From: Pseudoduganella plicata | Lineage (GTDB): Bacteria > Pseudomonadota > Gammaproteobacteria > Burkholderiales > Burkholderiaceae_D | Reading direction: 5' to 3' | Assembly: GCF_004421005.1 (NCBI RefSeq) | Contig: NZ_CP038026.1 | Location: 868,001 to 932,000, forward strand | DNA length: 64,000 bases | Shown here: piece by piece, positions 26,058 through 34,843 of the stretch | Position numbering within the stretch: position 1 is the first letter of the stretch | Layout of the letters: each line of letters opens with the position of its first letter | Notes under the pieces: model-generated | What the model was told of the DNA's origin: nothing | Database searches by the model: none | Seen by the model: the letters and a program-made list of their open reading frames with translations, nothing else | Program-made: the position numbers and the translations under genes

Positions 26058-27806
26058 TCAACAATACAGGCCGGCGAACAGCGCCGGCGGCAGCGCGGGA
26101 TTGAACCACCATCCCTGTGCCTCGTCGCAGTCCTGCCCGCGCAGGAAATCGACCTGACCGAGGTGCTCGACGCCTTCGGCCACGATGCGCCGGCCCATGC
26201 TCTGGCCCATGCCAATCACGGCGCGCACGATCACCGGCCCGGCCGGATCCTGCCCGAGATCGCGGATGAAACTCTGGTCGATCTTGATCGTATCCACGGG
26301 CAGGCGGCGCAGGTAGCTGAGGCTCGAATACCCCGTGCCGAAATCGTCGATGGCGAGTCCGACGCCGAGATCGCGAATACGGCGCAGTTTCGCCAGCACC
26401 GCTTCGGTATCGCGCAATAGCACCCCTTCCGTGATTTCCAGCTGCAGGCGTTCAGGCGCGATGCCCGTATCGCGCAGCGTGCGCAGCAGGTCCGATTCAA
26501 AACCGGCACTGTGCAGCTCCTGCACAGACACATTGACCGCGACATGGGCCGGGGCGCAGCCGCCGCGCTGCCAGGCCATGTGCTGCGCGCATGCCGTCTC
26601 ACGCACCCAACGGCCCAGTGCCACGATCAGCCCGAAATCCTCGGCGACAGCGATGAAGCGGCCCGGGGATACGGCACCCAGGGTCGGATGATCCCAGCGC
26701 GCCAGCGCTTCGCTGCCCGTCAGGCGCCCGGTGCGCAAGTCGAACTTGGGCTGGTAGTGCAGCGACAGTTCGCCATTGCCCAGTGCCGCGCGCAGCGCCG
26801 TCTGCAGGTACTGGCGCTGCACCGCGTCCTCGTTCATGTGCGGCTCGAAGAACCGGAATGCGTTCTTGCCCGCCGCCTTGGCCAGATACAGTGCCGTGTC
26901 GGCATTGCGCACCAGGCTTTCCGCATCCGCCCCGTCTTCCGGACAGATACTGATGCCGATGCTGGCACTCGTGTGCAGCACGGCGCCGTCGATCGTCAGC
27001 GGTGCGGCCAGTGCGGCCAGGATCTTCCCTGCCGTGACGCCGGCCATGTGGGCGGCATTCTCCGTCATCGTCAGCAGCACGACAAACTCGTCGCCGCCGA
27101 AGCGGCTGACGGTGTCGCTGCGGCGCACGCTGTCGCACAGCCGCTGCGCCACCGCAGCCAGCAGGGCGTCCCCGGCGCTGTGGCCAAGGGAGTCGTTGAC
27201 GTGCTTGAAGTTGTCCAGGTCGAGGTACAGCACGGCCACGCCGGCGCCGTGCCGCGCGGCCAATGTCAGCTCATGCGTCAGCCGGCTCGACAGCAGCGCA
27301 CGGTTCGGCAGATCGGTCAGGAAGTCATGGGTGGCCTGGTGCGTTATTCGTAGCATGCTCTGCTGCGCTTCGGTAACGTCATGAAACACCATCACGGCAC
27401 CCGCCAGCGCGCCGCCGTTATCGAAGATCGGCGAAGTGCCGTCCTCGATGGCCAGCTCCTCGCCATCGCTTCGGACCAGGATCGTTCCCGGAGGCAGGCG
27501 CGTTGGCCGGCCACTTGCCAGCACCACGGCAACAGGATGCGTCATCGGCTCGAGGTCGCTGGACAGCAGCCGGGCCAGCTCCTCGACCGGCTTGCCCCGC
27601 AGGTCGGCAGCGCGCCCTCCCAGCAGCTTGCAGGCGGCCGGGTTGACATACGTGACGACGCCGCCTGCATCCGTGCACAGCACCGCATCGCTGATGGCAC
27701 GTAATACCAGGTCCTCGAAAACCGTCCCCGCCGCACGGGTGACATCCGTGTCAAGGCCATCGGCAACAGGTGCCGACCGATCCACTGTGCTGCGCTCGCT
27801 CATCAC
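26058..27806 (-). CDS. PAS-GGDEF-EAL c-di-GMP enzyme
   Basis: A 582-residue cytosolic protein: one PAS domain (about 30-150), a GGDEF domain with an intact GGDEF at 237-241 (SRFGGDEFVVLL), and an EAL domain with E366 in SEALARWDHP and LDFGTGYSSLSYLRRLP-type catalytic motifs. EALAR in place of EALLR is common in active enzymes. It should set c-di-GMP levels with a PAS-sensed input. The last residues (WWFNPALPPALFAGLY) are the usual EAL C-terminal turn. It ends 31 bases from the small 25842 gene, on the opposite strand. Confidence 0.85.
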   Translation of the reverse strand: MMSERSTVDRSAPVADGLDTDVTRAAGTVFEDLVLRAISDAVLCTDAGGVVTYVNPAACKLLGGRAADLRGKPVEELARLLSSDLEPMTHPVAVVLASGRPTRLPPGTILVRSDGEELAIEDGTSPIFDNGGALAGAVMVFHDVTEAQQSMLRITHQATHDFLTDLPNRALLSSRLTHELTLAARHGAGVAVLYLDLDNFKHVNDSLGHSAGDALLAAVAQRLCDSVRRSDTVSRFGGDEFVVLLTMTENAAHMAGVTAGKILAALAAPLTIDGAVLHTSASIGISICPEDGADAESLVRNADTALYLAKAAGKNAFRFFEPHMNEDAVQRQYLQTALRAALGNGELSLHYQPKFDLRTGRLTGSEALARWDHPTLGAVSPGRFIAVAEDFGLIVALGRWVRETACAQHMAWQRGGCAPAHVAVNVSVQELHSAGFESDLLRTLRDTGIAPERLQLEITEGVLLRDTEAVLAKLRRIRDLGVGLAIDDFGTGYSSLSYLRRLPVDTIKIDQSFIRDLGQDPAGPVIVRAVIGMGQSMGRRIVAEGVEHLGQVDFLRGQDCDEAQGWWFNPALPPALFAGLYC

Positions 27807-27924
27807 GCCCCCTGCGTAGTCGCCGCGCCGGATGGCGCTGCGTTTGTCCAGGACAATCTGGAGGACGCTTCACTTTTAACACGGAGCGTAGGCGAGTGCA
27901 AGCCACACGTGCCACCTCGGTCGC

Positions 27925-28884
27925 CTAGCCACCGGACGGTGCGGGACGCTCCATCCAGGTAGGGCCGTCCGTGACCGGGCGGACGTTCTCCCAGTGCAAT
28001 TGGTCGATGCACATACGGCGCCCTCCCATGTCGGGCTGCCAGGCGTGATAGACGATCCACGTCTCCTTGCCGTCGGGAGAACAGGTGAACGAGTTGTGGC
28101 CCGGGCCGATCAATCGGCCCGGGCGGGTGCTCATCAGCAAAGCGCGGCCGCCACCGGCCGGGCGGCTGAAGGGACCCAGCGGATTGTCGGCGACGACATA
28201 ACTGACGCCATAGTTCTCCCGTTCCCACGCGCCGCCGCTGTAGAAGCAGTAATACCGGCCGTCATGGCACTGCATGGCCGGACCCTCGACCGTGTGCCAG
28301 TCGTACACCGCGCCATACATTGCCCGGTTCTTGAGAAACAGGTGCCAGTCCTCATGCGGGCGCACCACCACCCGTGGCTCGCCGGCCAGCGTCGTCATGT
28401 CGAGCAGCCGGTCGACCACGATACCGGTGCCGACGCGGTGATCGTCCTCCAGTTCCAGGAAGTCGATACAGTAGTACAGGTACCACTGTCCGTCGCCGTC
28501 ACGGAACGGGTGGGCGTCGATCGAGAACGGCTGGTCCGGCACCAGCACGACACCCGCGTCCAGGAACGGCCCCCCGGGATGTTCGCTGACCGCCACGCGC
28601 AGCTGGTGATCCGCGTCGTCGATGCCCTGCGCCGAATAGTACATATAGAACTTGCCGTCGCGCGCCGCAACCTCGGGGGCCCAGAAGTCATGCCCGCCGG
28701 GCGGCACGAGCGCATGGCCCAGCGGCTCCCACGCTACCAGGTCGCGCGAGCGCAGCACGGGAAACGCGCGCCCGTCGGCGCCGACGGGCGCTGTGCCGTA
28801 GGCGTAGTACAGGCCATCGTGGCGCAGCACGAACGGATCGGCCATCGTGTGCGGGTAGACGGGATTGAGGTAATTCCGGGCCAT
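27925..28884 (-). CDS. Glycoside hydrolase family 43 enzyme
   Basis: A 319-residue five-bladed propeller glycosidase without a signal peptide, so probably cytosolic. GH43 catalytic landmarks are present: ADPFVLRHDGLYYAY with the base Asp near residue 16, SIDAHPFRDGDGQWYLYY with the pKa-modulating Asp, and EGPAMQCHDGRYYCFYSGG with the acid Glu. Typical activities are alpha-L-arabinofuranosidase and beta-xylosidase. It is the last gene of the minus-strand carbohydrate locus, 31 bases after the TonB receptor, which suggests it acts on the sugar that receptor imports. Confidence 0.85.
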   Translation of the reverse strand: MARNYLNPVYPHTMADPFVLRHDGLYYAYGTAPVGADGRAFPVLRSRDLVAWEPLGHALVPPGGHDFWAPEVAARDGKFYMYYSAQGIDDADHQLRVAVSEHPGGPFLDAGVVLVPDQPFSIDAHPFRDGDGQWYLYYCIDFLELEDDHRVGTGIVVDRLLDMTTLAGEPRVVVRPHEDWHLFLKNRAMYGAVYDWHTVEGPAMQCHDGRYYCFYSGGAWERENYGVSYVVADNPLGPFSRPAGGGRALLMSTRPGRLIGPGHNSFTCSPDGKETWIVYHAWQPDMGGRRMCIDQLHWENVRPVTDGPTWMERPAPSGG

Positions 28885-28915
28885 GCTTTCTCCGATGATG
28901 TCGCGATGATGTGGA

Positions 28916-31801
28916 TTACAGCTTGAAGCGCAGCGCCAGGCCGTACGTCGTGGGCGTGTAGCGGATGTCGCGCGGGCGGCTCGCGTCGCCGACGAAGCTT
29001 TCGTATTTCTCCTTGGTCAGGTTGATCGCATCGAACTGCAACGTCAGGTTCTTCGTCAGCTCGTACGACAGCGACAGGTCGACATAGGTCTGGCCCTGCA
29101 CCGTGCGGTTCTGCAGGAAGCGCGGCTCGTTGATCTGCTCGACGTAGGAACCCCGGTGCGTGGACGCCAGCCGGCCCGTGATGCCGTGGCCCTCGTACAG
29201 CAGCGCGAAGTTGTTGCTGCGCCGGGCCACGTCGATCAGTGCCGTACGTTCAAACGTCGGGCTGTTGATCGACGTGCGGGTTTCATTGTCGCCCGTGATC
29301 ATCGTGAAGTTGTACTGGGCGCCGAAGCCGCTCCAGAAACCGGGCAGGAAGTCGAAGAACTTCTGGATCGTAAACTCGGCGCCCTTCAGCGTGCCCTTGC
29401 CCGAGTTCTGCGGCCGCGTGATACGGTAGGTCTGTCCGCCGATCACCTCGTCCTGCGTGTAGTTCAGCAGATAGCCTTCGATCTTGCGGTGGAACAGCGC
29501 GACCTGCACGTAGCCATTCTTCGGAAAGTAGTATTCCAGCGTCGCATCCGTGTTGACCGACTTGGTGGGGTCCAGCTCCGGATTGCCCGCGTCCCCCGTG
29601 CCCGGCGCATTCACCGTGGGCGGAATCAGCGACATGGCCGGATTGAGGCGGTTGAACTCCGGCCGCGTGATGGTCTTGCCGACCGAGAAGTGCGACTGCA
29701 GGTTTTCGCGCCAGCCCACCAGCGCCGACAGGTTCGGCAGCACATTCGTCTCGGAAGCGGAGACGTCGATCGGCGTGAACACGTCGCCATTGCGCACCGT
29801 GCCCTGCATCTTGCGGTTCAGGCGAATGACGCGCACGCCGGCGTCGCCACTGACGTCCATTCCCGCCAGCGTGGTCTGCCAGCGCGCCGACCCGTAGATG
29901 GTGGCCGTGCGTTCGCGCTGCTCGAACGCGCGCGTGGGATCGTCCGGCACGCGGCCGGCCGGTGCGCCGTACACGGCGCGCACCGCGTCCCGCTGATTGA
30001 TCAGGAAGTCGCGCGACGGCACCAGGAACGGGCCGCCGAGGCGGTCGACGCCGGGCACGAGGCTTTCGAACGAGCCACCAAACGCATCGACGGGATTGGG
30101 CCGCGCGTTCGGATTGACGTCGCTGTGCCCTTCCGCGCTGTGGTACTCCGTATTGCGGTGCGACAGCCGCACGCCGACGTTGACGGCACGGACAAAGCCT
30201 TGCCCCAGCTTGTACGTGGCATCCGTACGCCACTGGGCCTGCTTGCCGGTCGATTCCTCCCAGTTCTGCACCAGCCCGCGCAGCACGAATTCGCGCGGGT
30301 CGCGCAGCGGGTTGGTGCTGGTCGGTGTGGTGATGGCGTTATAGCCGCCGTGGCCGTCCGCGCCGTAGTTGTAGATGTTGGCGCTGGCGCCGGGAACCTG
30401 CTGGTCGACGATAACGGTATCGTTGATGAACTTCGAGTGCGTCAGCGCCAGCGCGGAGTTGACGCTCCATGGGCCGTCGCGGTACTGCAGCGCGAAGTTC
30501 AGGAAGTGCGTGTTGGTGCGTTCCTTGACGCCCCACGCGCTGGTGGCGACGTAGGGGTCGTATTCATACTGGTTGCCGTAGCGCGCGGCCGGCGCATAGG
30601 CCGACTGGATCGGGCAGATGATGCCTTCCGGCGTCGCGCAGCCGGCGTTTTCCTCGCCCAGCACGACATTGGTCAGCCGCGGCGTCCAGCCGACGATCGC
30701 CAGCTGGTAGTCCACTTCGCGCTCTTCGCGGTAGCCCATGCCGAGGTAGTGCGTGGTGAACTCCAGCTTCGGATTGATCTTCCACTGGAACACGCCGTGG
30801 CCGGAGAAGCGTTCGCGGTCGCCCGCGTTGTAGATGCCGCCCACGTGCTGCAGGCTGCCGAGGCGGTCGCCCGGGCGCAGCGGCGCGACCGGCTGGTCGT
30901 CGTTCAGGCGCGTGGCCGTGCCGTCCGGGCTGACGGAGAAGATGCGGTCGGGCCGGTCGTTCCACTGCACGGGATAGGCCCAGTGCTCCTTGTTGTACGC
31001 CACGTCGAACAGCGCCCCCATCTCGCCTGCGCCCGTATTCCAGCGGTTGCTGTACAGCGCCCCGCCGCCGGGGCTGTTGCGCGTCTCGCTGGCGGTGCTG
31101 CCGTTCGCCTGCGGACGCCGGTTCTCCACGTAGCCCGTCACCGTCTGCCCTTTGAAGTCGAACGGCGCGCGCAGGCGGATATTGATGGCCCCGGCAATGC
31201 CGCCCTCGAACTGGTTGGCGGTGGCCGATTTGTACACGTCCATCCCCGCGATGGACTGCACGGGCAGATCCTGGTACGACAGGCGCCGGCCACGGCCCGT
31301 GAAGATGTCGTTCCCGTCCAGCGTGGTGGCGACGTCCGGCAGGCCGCGGATGATGACGGACGACGTCTCGCCGCGGTCGCGGCCGACCTGCACGCCGGCA
31401 ATGCGCTGCAGCGCCTCGCCGGCCGAACGGTCGGGGAACTTGCCGATGTCCTCGGCGTTGATGGAATCGACGACCTGGGTGGCGTCGCGCTTGATCTGTT
31501 CGGCCGACCGGATGCTGCGCCGGATGCCCGTCACCTCGACGGTGGCGATGGGCGCGGCAGCGGCGGCGGACGGGTCCGCAGCACTGCCCTGCGTGCCCTG
31601 CTGGGCGCTGGCCCCGGCCGCGTCCTGCGCCTGGGGCGCGCCGTTGGCCGAGGTTGGCTGCGCTGTCTGCGCGTCGCCCTGCTGCGGTTGGGACTGCGGT
31701 TGAGTTTGCGATTGCGCTCCCGGCAGGCTTTGCGCCAGCGCGCCGCCCGCCGCCAGCAGCAACACGGCGGCGCAGATAGGCTTGATCCGTAATGCGTTCA
31801 T
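28916..31801 (-). CDS. TonB-dependent receptor, carbohydrate type
   Basis: A 961-residue outer-membrane receptor. A signal peptide (MNALRIKPICAAVLLLAAGG) is followed by an unusual Gln/Ala/Ser-rich linker of about 70 residues, then the plug (VEVTGIRRSIRSAEQIKRDA and GKFPDRSAGEALQRIAGVQV) and a long barrel ending in LALRFKL with a C-terminal aromatic-hydrophobic end. The plug sequence is that of the TonB receptors linked to carbohydrate scavenging loci rather than of siderophore receptors. The start at 31799-31801 was chosen because it begins the signal peptide; the frame stays open 55 codons further upstream. Neighbours are glycosidases and a LacI regulator. Confidence 0.85.
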   Translation of the reverse strand: MNALRIKPICAAVLLLAAGGALAQSLPGAQSQTQPQSQPQQGDAQTAQPTSANGAPQAQDAAGASAQQGTQGSAADPSAAAAAPIATVEVTGIRRSIRSAEQIKRDATQVVDSINAEDIGKFPDRSAGEALQRIAGVQVGRDRGETSSVIIRGLPDVATTLDGNDIFTGRGRRLSYQDLPVQSIAGMDVYKSATANQFEGGIAGAINIRLRAPFDFKGQTVTGYVENRRPQANGSTASETRNSPGGGALYSNRWNTGAGEMGALFDVAYNKEHWAYPVQWNDRPDRIFSVSPDGTATRLNDDQPVAPLRPGDRLGSLQHVGGIYNAGDRERFSGHGVFQWKINPKLEFTTHYLGMGYREEREVDYQLAIVGWTPRLTNVVLGEENAGCATPEGIICPIQSAYAPAARYGNQYEYDPYVATSAWGVKERTNTHFLNFALQYRDGPWSVNSALALTHSKFINDTVIVDQQVPGASANIYNYGADGHGGYNAITTPTSTNPLRDPREFVLRGLVQNWEESTGKQAQWRTDATYKLGQGFVRAVNVGVRLSHRNTEYHSAEGHSDVNPNARPNPVDAFGGSFESLVPGVDRLGGPFLVPSRDFLINQRDAVRAVYGAPAGRVPDDPTRAFEQRERTATIYGSARWQTTLAGMDVSGDAGVRVIRLNRKMQGTVRNGDVFTPIDVSASETNVLPNLSALVGWRENLQSHFSVGKTITRPEFNRLNPAMSLIPPTVNAPGTGDAGNPELDPTKSVNTDATLEYYFPKNGYVQVALFHRKIEGYLLNYTQDEVIGGQTYRITRPQNSGKGTLKGAEFTIQKFFDFLPGFWSGFGAQYNFTMITGDNETRTSINSPTFERTALIDVARRSNNFALLYEGHGITGRLASTHRGSYVEQINEPRFLQNRTVQGQTYVDLSLSYELTKNLTLQFDAINLTKEKYESFVGDASRPRDIRYTPTTYGLALRFKL

Positions 31802-31967
31802 ATTGTCTCCACTCCTGTCGTTGGCCCAGGCGCTGTTCGCGGCGCCGGACGATCCGGCGCGCAATGCTGCCGCGTGGCTTTCGCCTGGTGAAAGCACGGG
31901 GAATACGGGTAGTGCGCGGTATTGCGGTGTGGCCTGCTTCGTGTTTCGCCGATGTCTTTCGATCAAA

Positions 31968-31990
31968 ATGACTTAATAAATATTAGTCAT
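31968..31990. promoter_or_regulatory. Candidate operator dyad upstream of the TonB receptor
   Basis: An AT-rich 23-base element with perfect 6-base arms, ATGACT and AGTCAT, around an 11-base spacer (TAATAAATATT). It lies about 170 bases upstream of the receptor start and 60 bases after the stop of the LacI regulator gene, in the region where the receptor promoter should be. It lacks the central CG of classical LacI operators, so it may serve another regulator or be coincidental. Confidence 0.3.
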
Positions 31991-32050
31991 AACGGGCCGA
32001 CAATGCCAACGCGATGCGTCGCGTGCGCAACGCTTTCGCCACGAAACGTG

Positions 32051-33094
32051 TCAAATGCGCCGGAAAGGCGGCGCGACGGACTCGCGCCGCACCAGCGGGC
32101 ACTCCATCTTGATGTTCTGCCGCAGGCTCGGCGCGCCGGCACGGGCCTGTGCGATCAGCGTATCGGCAGCCCAGCGGCCCATCTCGAAGTTCGGCAGCAG
32201 CACCGTCGTCATCGGCGGATGGATGTAGCGCGCCATGTCCTGGTCGTCGTAGCCGACGATGGAGAGCCGCTCGGGAATGTCCAGCTTCAGCTTGCGCGCG
32301 GCGTCGATGGCGCCCACCGCCATCAGGTCGTTGGCGCAGAACAATGCCGTGGGCGGGTCCGCCTGTACCAGCAGCGACAGCGCATGCTCGAAGCCGCTGC
32401 CAACCTGCCAGTCGCCTTCCCGCACCAGCGCCGGATCGTAGGGGATGTCGCCCGTGGTCAGCGCCTGGCGATAGCCCTTGTGCCGCTCGCAGGCAGCCTC
32501 CAGCCATGGCTCGCCGTTGATGAAACCGATGCGCCGGTGGCCCGCCTCGATCAGGTGCATCGTTGCCGCATAACCGCCCAGCACTTCGGCCGGGACGACG
32601 GACGCAATGCCGGCCGCGGCGCGCTCGTTCGTGTGGCAGTTCAGCAGCACCGACGGCACGTCGTGCAGCGCGGCCGGCACTGTCGCCACCCGCGTGAAGA
32701 TCGTCGCGTAGATCACGCCCAGCAGCGCGGGATTCGCCAGCATGTGCGTCAGGATGGCCGCCTCCCGATCGGGATCGCTGCGGGTGGCGAAGACGGAAAC
32801 GATGCAGTCGTGCTCCCAGGCGTGGTTGGTGGCGCCGTCGATCGTCTGCATCGCGTGCGGACTGGTGGTCAGCTCGTCGGTCAGGTAGAGGATCAGGTTG
32901 CGCACCGGCGTCCTCGGGTTGCGCACGTGCCGCACCTGCGGATAGCCGATCTCGCGCGCGATCGACAGCACCAGTTCGCGCGTGGCCCTCGATACCTTGG
33001 TGCCATGCACGTCGTTCAGCACCAGCGACACGGTCGACTGCGAGACGCCCGCCTGCTTGGCGATATCCGTCATCGTCGGGCGGCGTGCGGGCAT
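32051..33094 (-). CDS. LacI family transcriptional regulator
   Basis: A 347-residue regulator: the N-terminal LacI helix-turn-helix and hinge (TMTDIAKQAGVSQSTVSLVL) followed by a periplasmic-binding-protein-like sugar sensor (RNLILYLTDEL to IVGYDDQDMARYIHPPMTTV). It most likely represses the surrounding transport and glycosidase genes until an imported sugar binds. It lies between the permease genes and the TonB receptor, on the same strand. The ATG start overlaps no neighbour; it starts 7 bases after the stop of the second permease. Confidence 0.9.
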   Translation of the reverse strand: MPARRPTMTDIAKQAGVSQSTVSLVLNDVHGTKVSRATRELVLSIAREIGYPQVRHVRNPRTPVRNLILYLTDELTTSPHAMQTIDGATNHAWEHDCIVSVFATRSDPDREAAILTHMLANPALLGVIYATIFTRVATVPAALHDVPSVLLNCHTNERAAAGIASVVPAEVLGGYAATMHLIEAGHRRIGFINGEPWLEAACERHKGYRQALTTGDIPYDPALVREGDWQVGSGFEHALSLLVQADPPTALFCANDLMAVGAIDAARKLKLDIPERLSIVGYDDQDMARYIHPPMTTVLLPNFEMGRWAADTLIAQARAGAPSLRQNIKMECPLVRRESVAPPFRRI

Positions 33095-33101
33095 CCCCGG
33101 A

Positions 33102-33947
33102 TCAGCCTTTCAGTCCGGTAGCGGCCAGGAAGCCGTGCGTGACGCGGCGCTGGAACACGAGATACGCCAGGGCCACCGGCAACGCGCCCAGCAGCGCGGC
33201 CGCCATCAGCTGGGCATAGCGCACGCCGAACGCGTCGTAGGTCTGCGTCAGGCCCAGCGGGATCGTCATCATGTCGCTGGACGTGACGATGATGAACGGC
33301 CAGAGGAAATTGTTCCAGGCGGCGATGAACGTGACGATCGCCATCGCCCAGACGATATTGCCGGACATGGGCAGATACACGCTCCACAGCACCCGCCAGG
33401 GGGACGCGCCGTCGAGGATGGCCGCCTCGCGGAAGTCGGCCGGAATGGCATCGAAGAACTGGCGGAACACGTAGATGACGACGGGCGACACCACCTGCGG
33501 CAGCACGATGCCCGCATAGCTGTTGATCATGCCCAGGGAATTCATCATGCGAAACAGCGGCACCAGGAGGGACTCGAACGGCAGCAGGAAAGCCAGCATC
33601 GCCAGCAGGAACAGTGCATCGCGCCCGCGGAAGCGCATCTGCGAGAACGCATACGCCGCCATCAGGCTGACGCCCATCGTGACGACGGTCACCAGGAACG
33701 CCACCAGCGCGCTGTTGAACAGCCAGCGCGGCACGTTGCCCGCACCAAGCACCTTGGCATAAGCCTCGAGCGTCCATTCCCGCGGCAGCCAGTGGAACAC
33801 GGGCGAGATGGTCTCGTATTCGGGCCGCAGGGACGTGGACAGGGCCCACAGCAGCGGCGCCAGCCACAGTGCCGCCAGGACGATGCCCGCAAGCGCCGCC
33901 ACCAGCGTCCACCCGAGATTGCCACGCCCCGTTCTACGCACCTTCAT
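33102..33947 (-). CDS. ABC sugar transporter permease (MalG type)
   Basis: A 281-residue inner-membrane protein with six membrane spans and the permease EAA loop (YREAAILDGASPWRVLWSVYLP), here F-REAAILDGASPW. It resembles MalG-type second permeases of carbohydrate ABC importers, with the N-terminal cytoplasmic start MKVRRTGRGNLGWT. The ATG follows GGAGG at a 7-base spacing and overlaps the stop of the first permease. Together with the first permease and the solute-binding protein it forms an importer of an oligosaccharide. Confidence 0.88.
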   Translation of the reverse strand: MKVRRTGRGNLGWTLVAALAGIVLAALWLAPLLWALSTSLRPEYETISPVFHWLPREWTLEAYAKVLGAGNVPRWLFNSALVAFLVTVVTMGVSLMAAYAFSQMRFRGRDALFLLAMLAFLLPFESLLVPLFRMMNSLGMINSYAGIVLPQVVSPVVIYVFRQFFDAIPADFREAAILDGASPWRVLWSVYLPMSGNIVWAMAIVTFIAAWNNFLWPFIIVTSSDMMTIPLGLTQTYDAFGVRYAQLMAAALLGALPVALAYLVFQRRVTHGFLAATGLKG

Positions 33948-34819
33948 GAAGAACCTCCCAGCCGCCGCGCCACCCAGCCCTGCAGCAGCGACAGCAATAC
34001 GACGATGACGACAAACGCCGTCGCGATCGCGGCCGCGTAGCCCGCGTCGCTTTGGGTGAACGCCGTTTCGTACATATAGTGCAGGGTCACGCGCGTGGTG
34101 TTGTACGGGCCGCCTGTCGTCATGATGTAAGTCTGGCCGAACACCTTCAGCGATGCGATCAGCTGCAGCACCAGCGCGGTGCCGGCCACGGGTTTCAGCT
34201 GGGGCCACGTGATGTGGCGGAACAGCGCGAAGCCGCTGGCGCCGTCCAGGGCCGCGGCCTCGTACAGCTCGCGCGGGATATTGCGCAGCCCTGCCAGGAA
34301 CATCAGCATATTGAAGCCGACCGTCCACCAGACGGTGCCGATGGCAACCATCGGCATGGCCCAGTGCACGTCCGCGAACCACGCGCGCTGCATTCCCAGC
34401 AGATGGTTGACGATGCCCGACGACGGCTGCAGCATCCAGTCCGCGATCAGGGTCATGACGGAGATGGGCAGCACGAACGGCAGGAAGTACGCCCCCTGCA
34501 GCCACGGGCCGGCGCGCGTGAAGCGGTCCACCAGGAGCGCCATCAGCAGGCCCAGGATCGTCAGCGGCGGCACCGTCAGCAGCGCGAAATAGAACGTGTT
34601 GCCCAGCGACGCCCAGAACGACGGGTCCTGCACGAGCGTGGCGTAATTGGCCAGGCCGACAAAGGCGCTGGTGCGCGTCAGGCTGCTCTCGGTCAGGCTC
34701 AGGTAGAACGTCTGAATGGCCGGGACGAGGAAGAACAGCAGGAACACGGCCAGGAATGGCGCCAGCATCAGCAGTGCGGGCATTGTCTCGCGGCGGCGGG
34801 CAGGCATGAACGGCATCAT
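33944..34819 (-). CDS. ABC sugar transporter permease (MalF type)
   Basis: A 291-residue inner-membrane protein with about six spans (LLMLAPFLAVFLLFFLVPAI first) and the permease loop YEAAALDGASGFALFRHITWP. It pairs with the MalG-type gene just downstream, overlapping it by an ATGA junction. It is preceded by the solute-binding protein gene. The start could be the first ATG at 34817-34819 or the fourth-codon-plus ATG of MPARRRE; both precede the same membrane segments. Confidence 0.88.
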   Translation of the reverse strand: MMPFMPARRRETMPALLMLAPFLAVFLLFFLVPAIQTFYLSLTESSLTRTSAFVGLANYATLVQDPSFWASLGNTFYFALLTVPPLTILGLLMALLVDRFTRAGPWLQGAYFLPFVLPISVMTLIADWMLQPSSGIVNHLLGMQRAWFADVHWAMPMVAIGTVWWTVGFNMLMFLAGLRNIPRELYEAAALDGASGFALFRHITWPQLKPVAGTALVLQLIASLKVFGQTYIMTTGGPYNTTRVTLHYMYETAFTQSDAGYAAAIATAFVVIVVLLSLLQGWVARRLGGSS

Positions 34820-34843
34820 CGGTCCGGGACTCAGATTACCGCG

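Noticed and set aside
29156..31792. An 878-codon rightward frame antisense to the TonB receptor
   Set aside because: It is an unbroken mirror frame with Arg/His/Val-rich low-complexity sequence; the minus-strand receptor explains the region fully.
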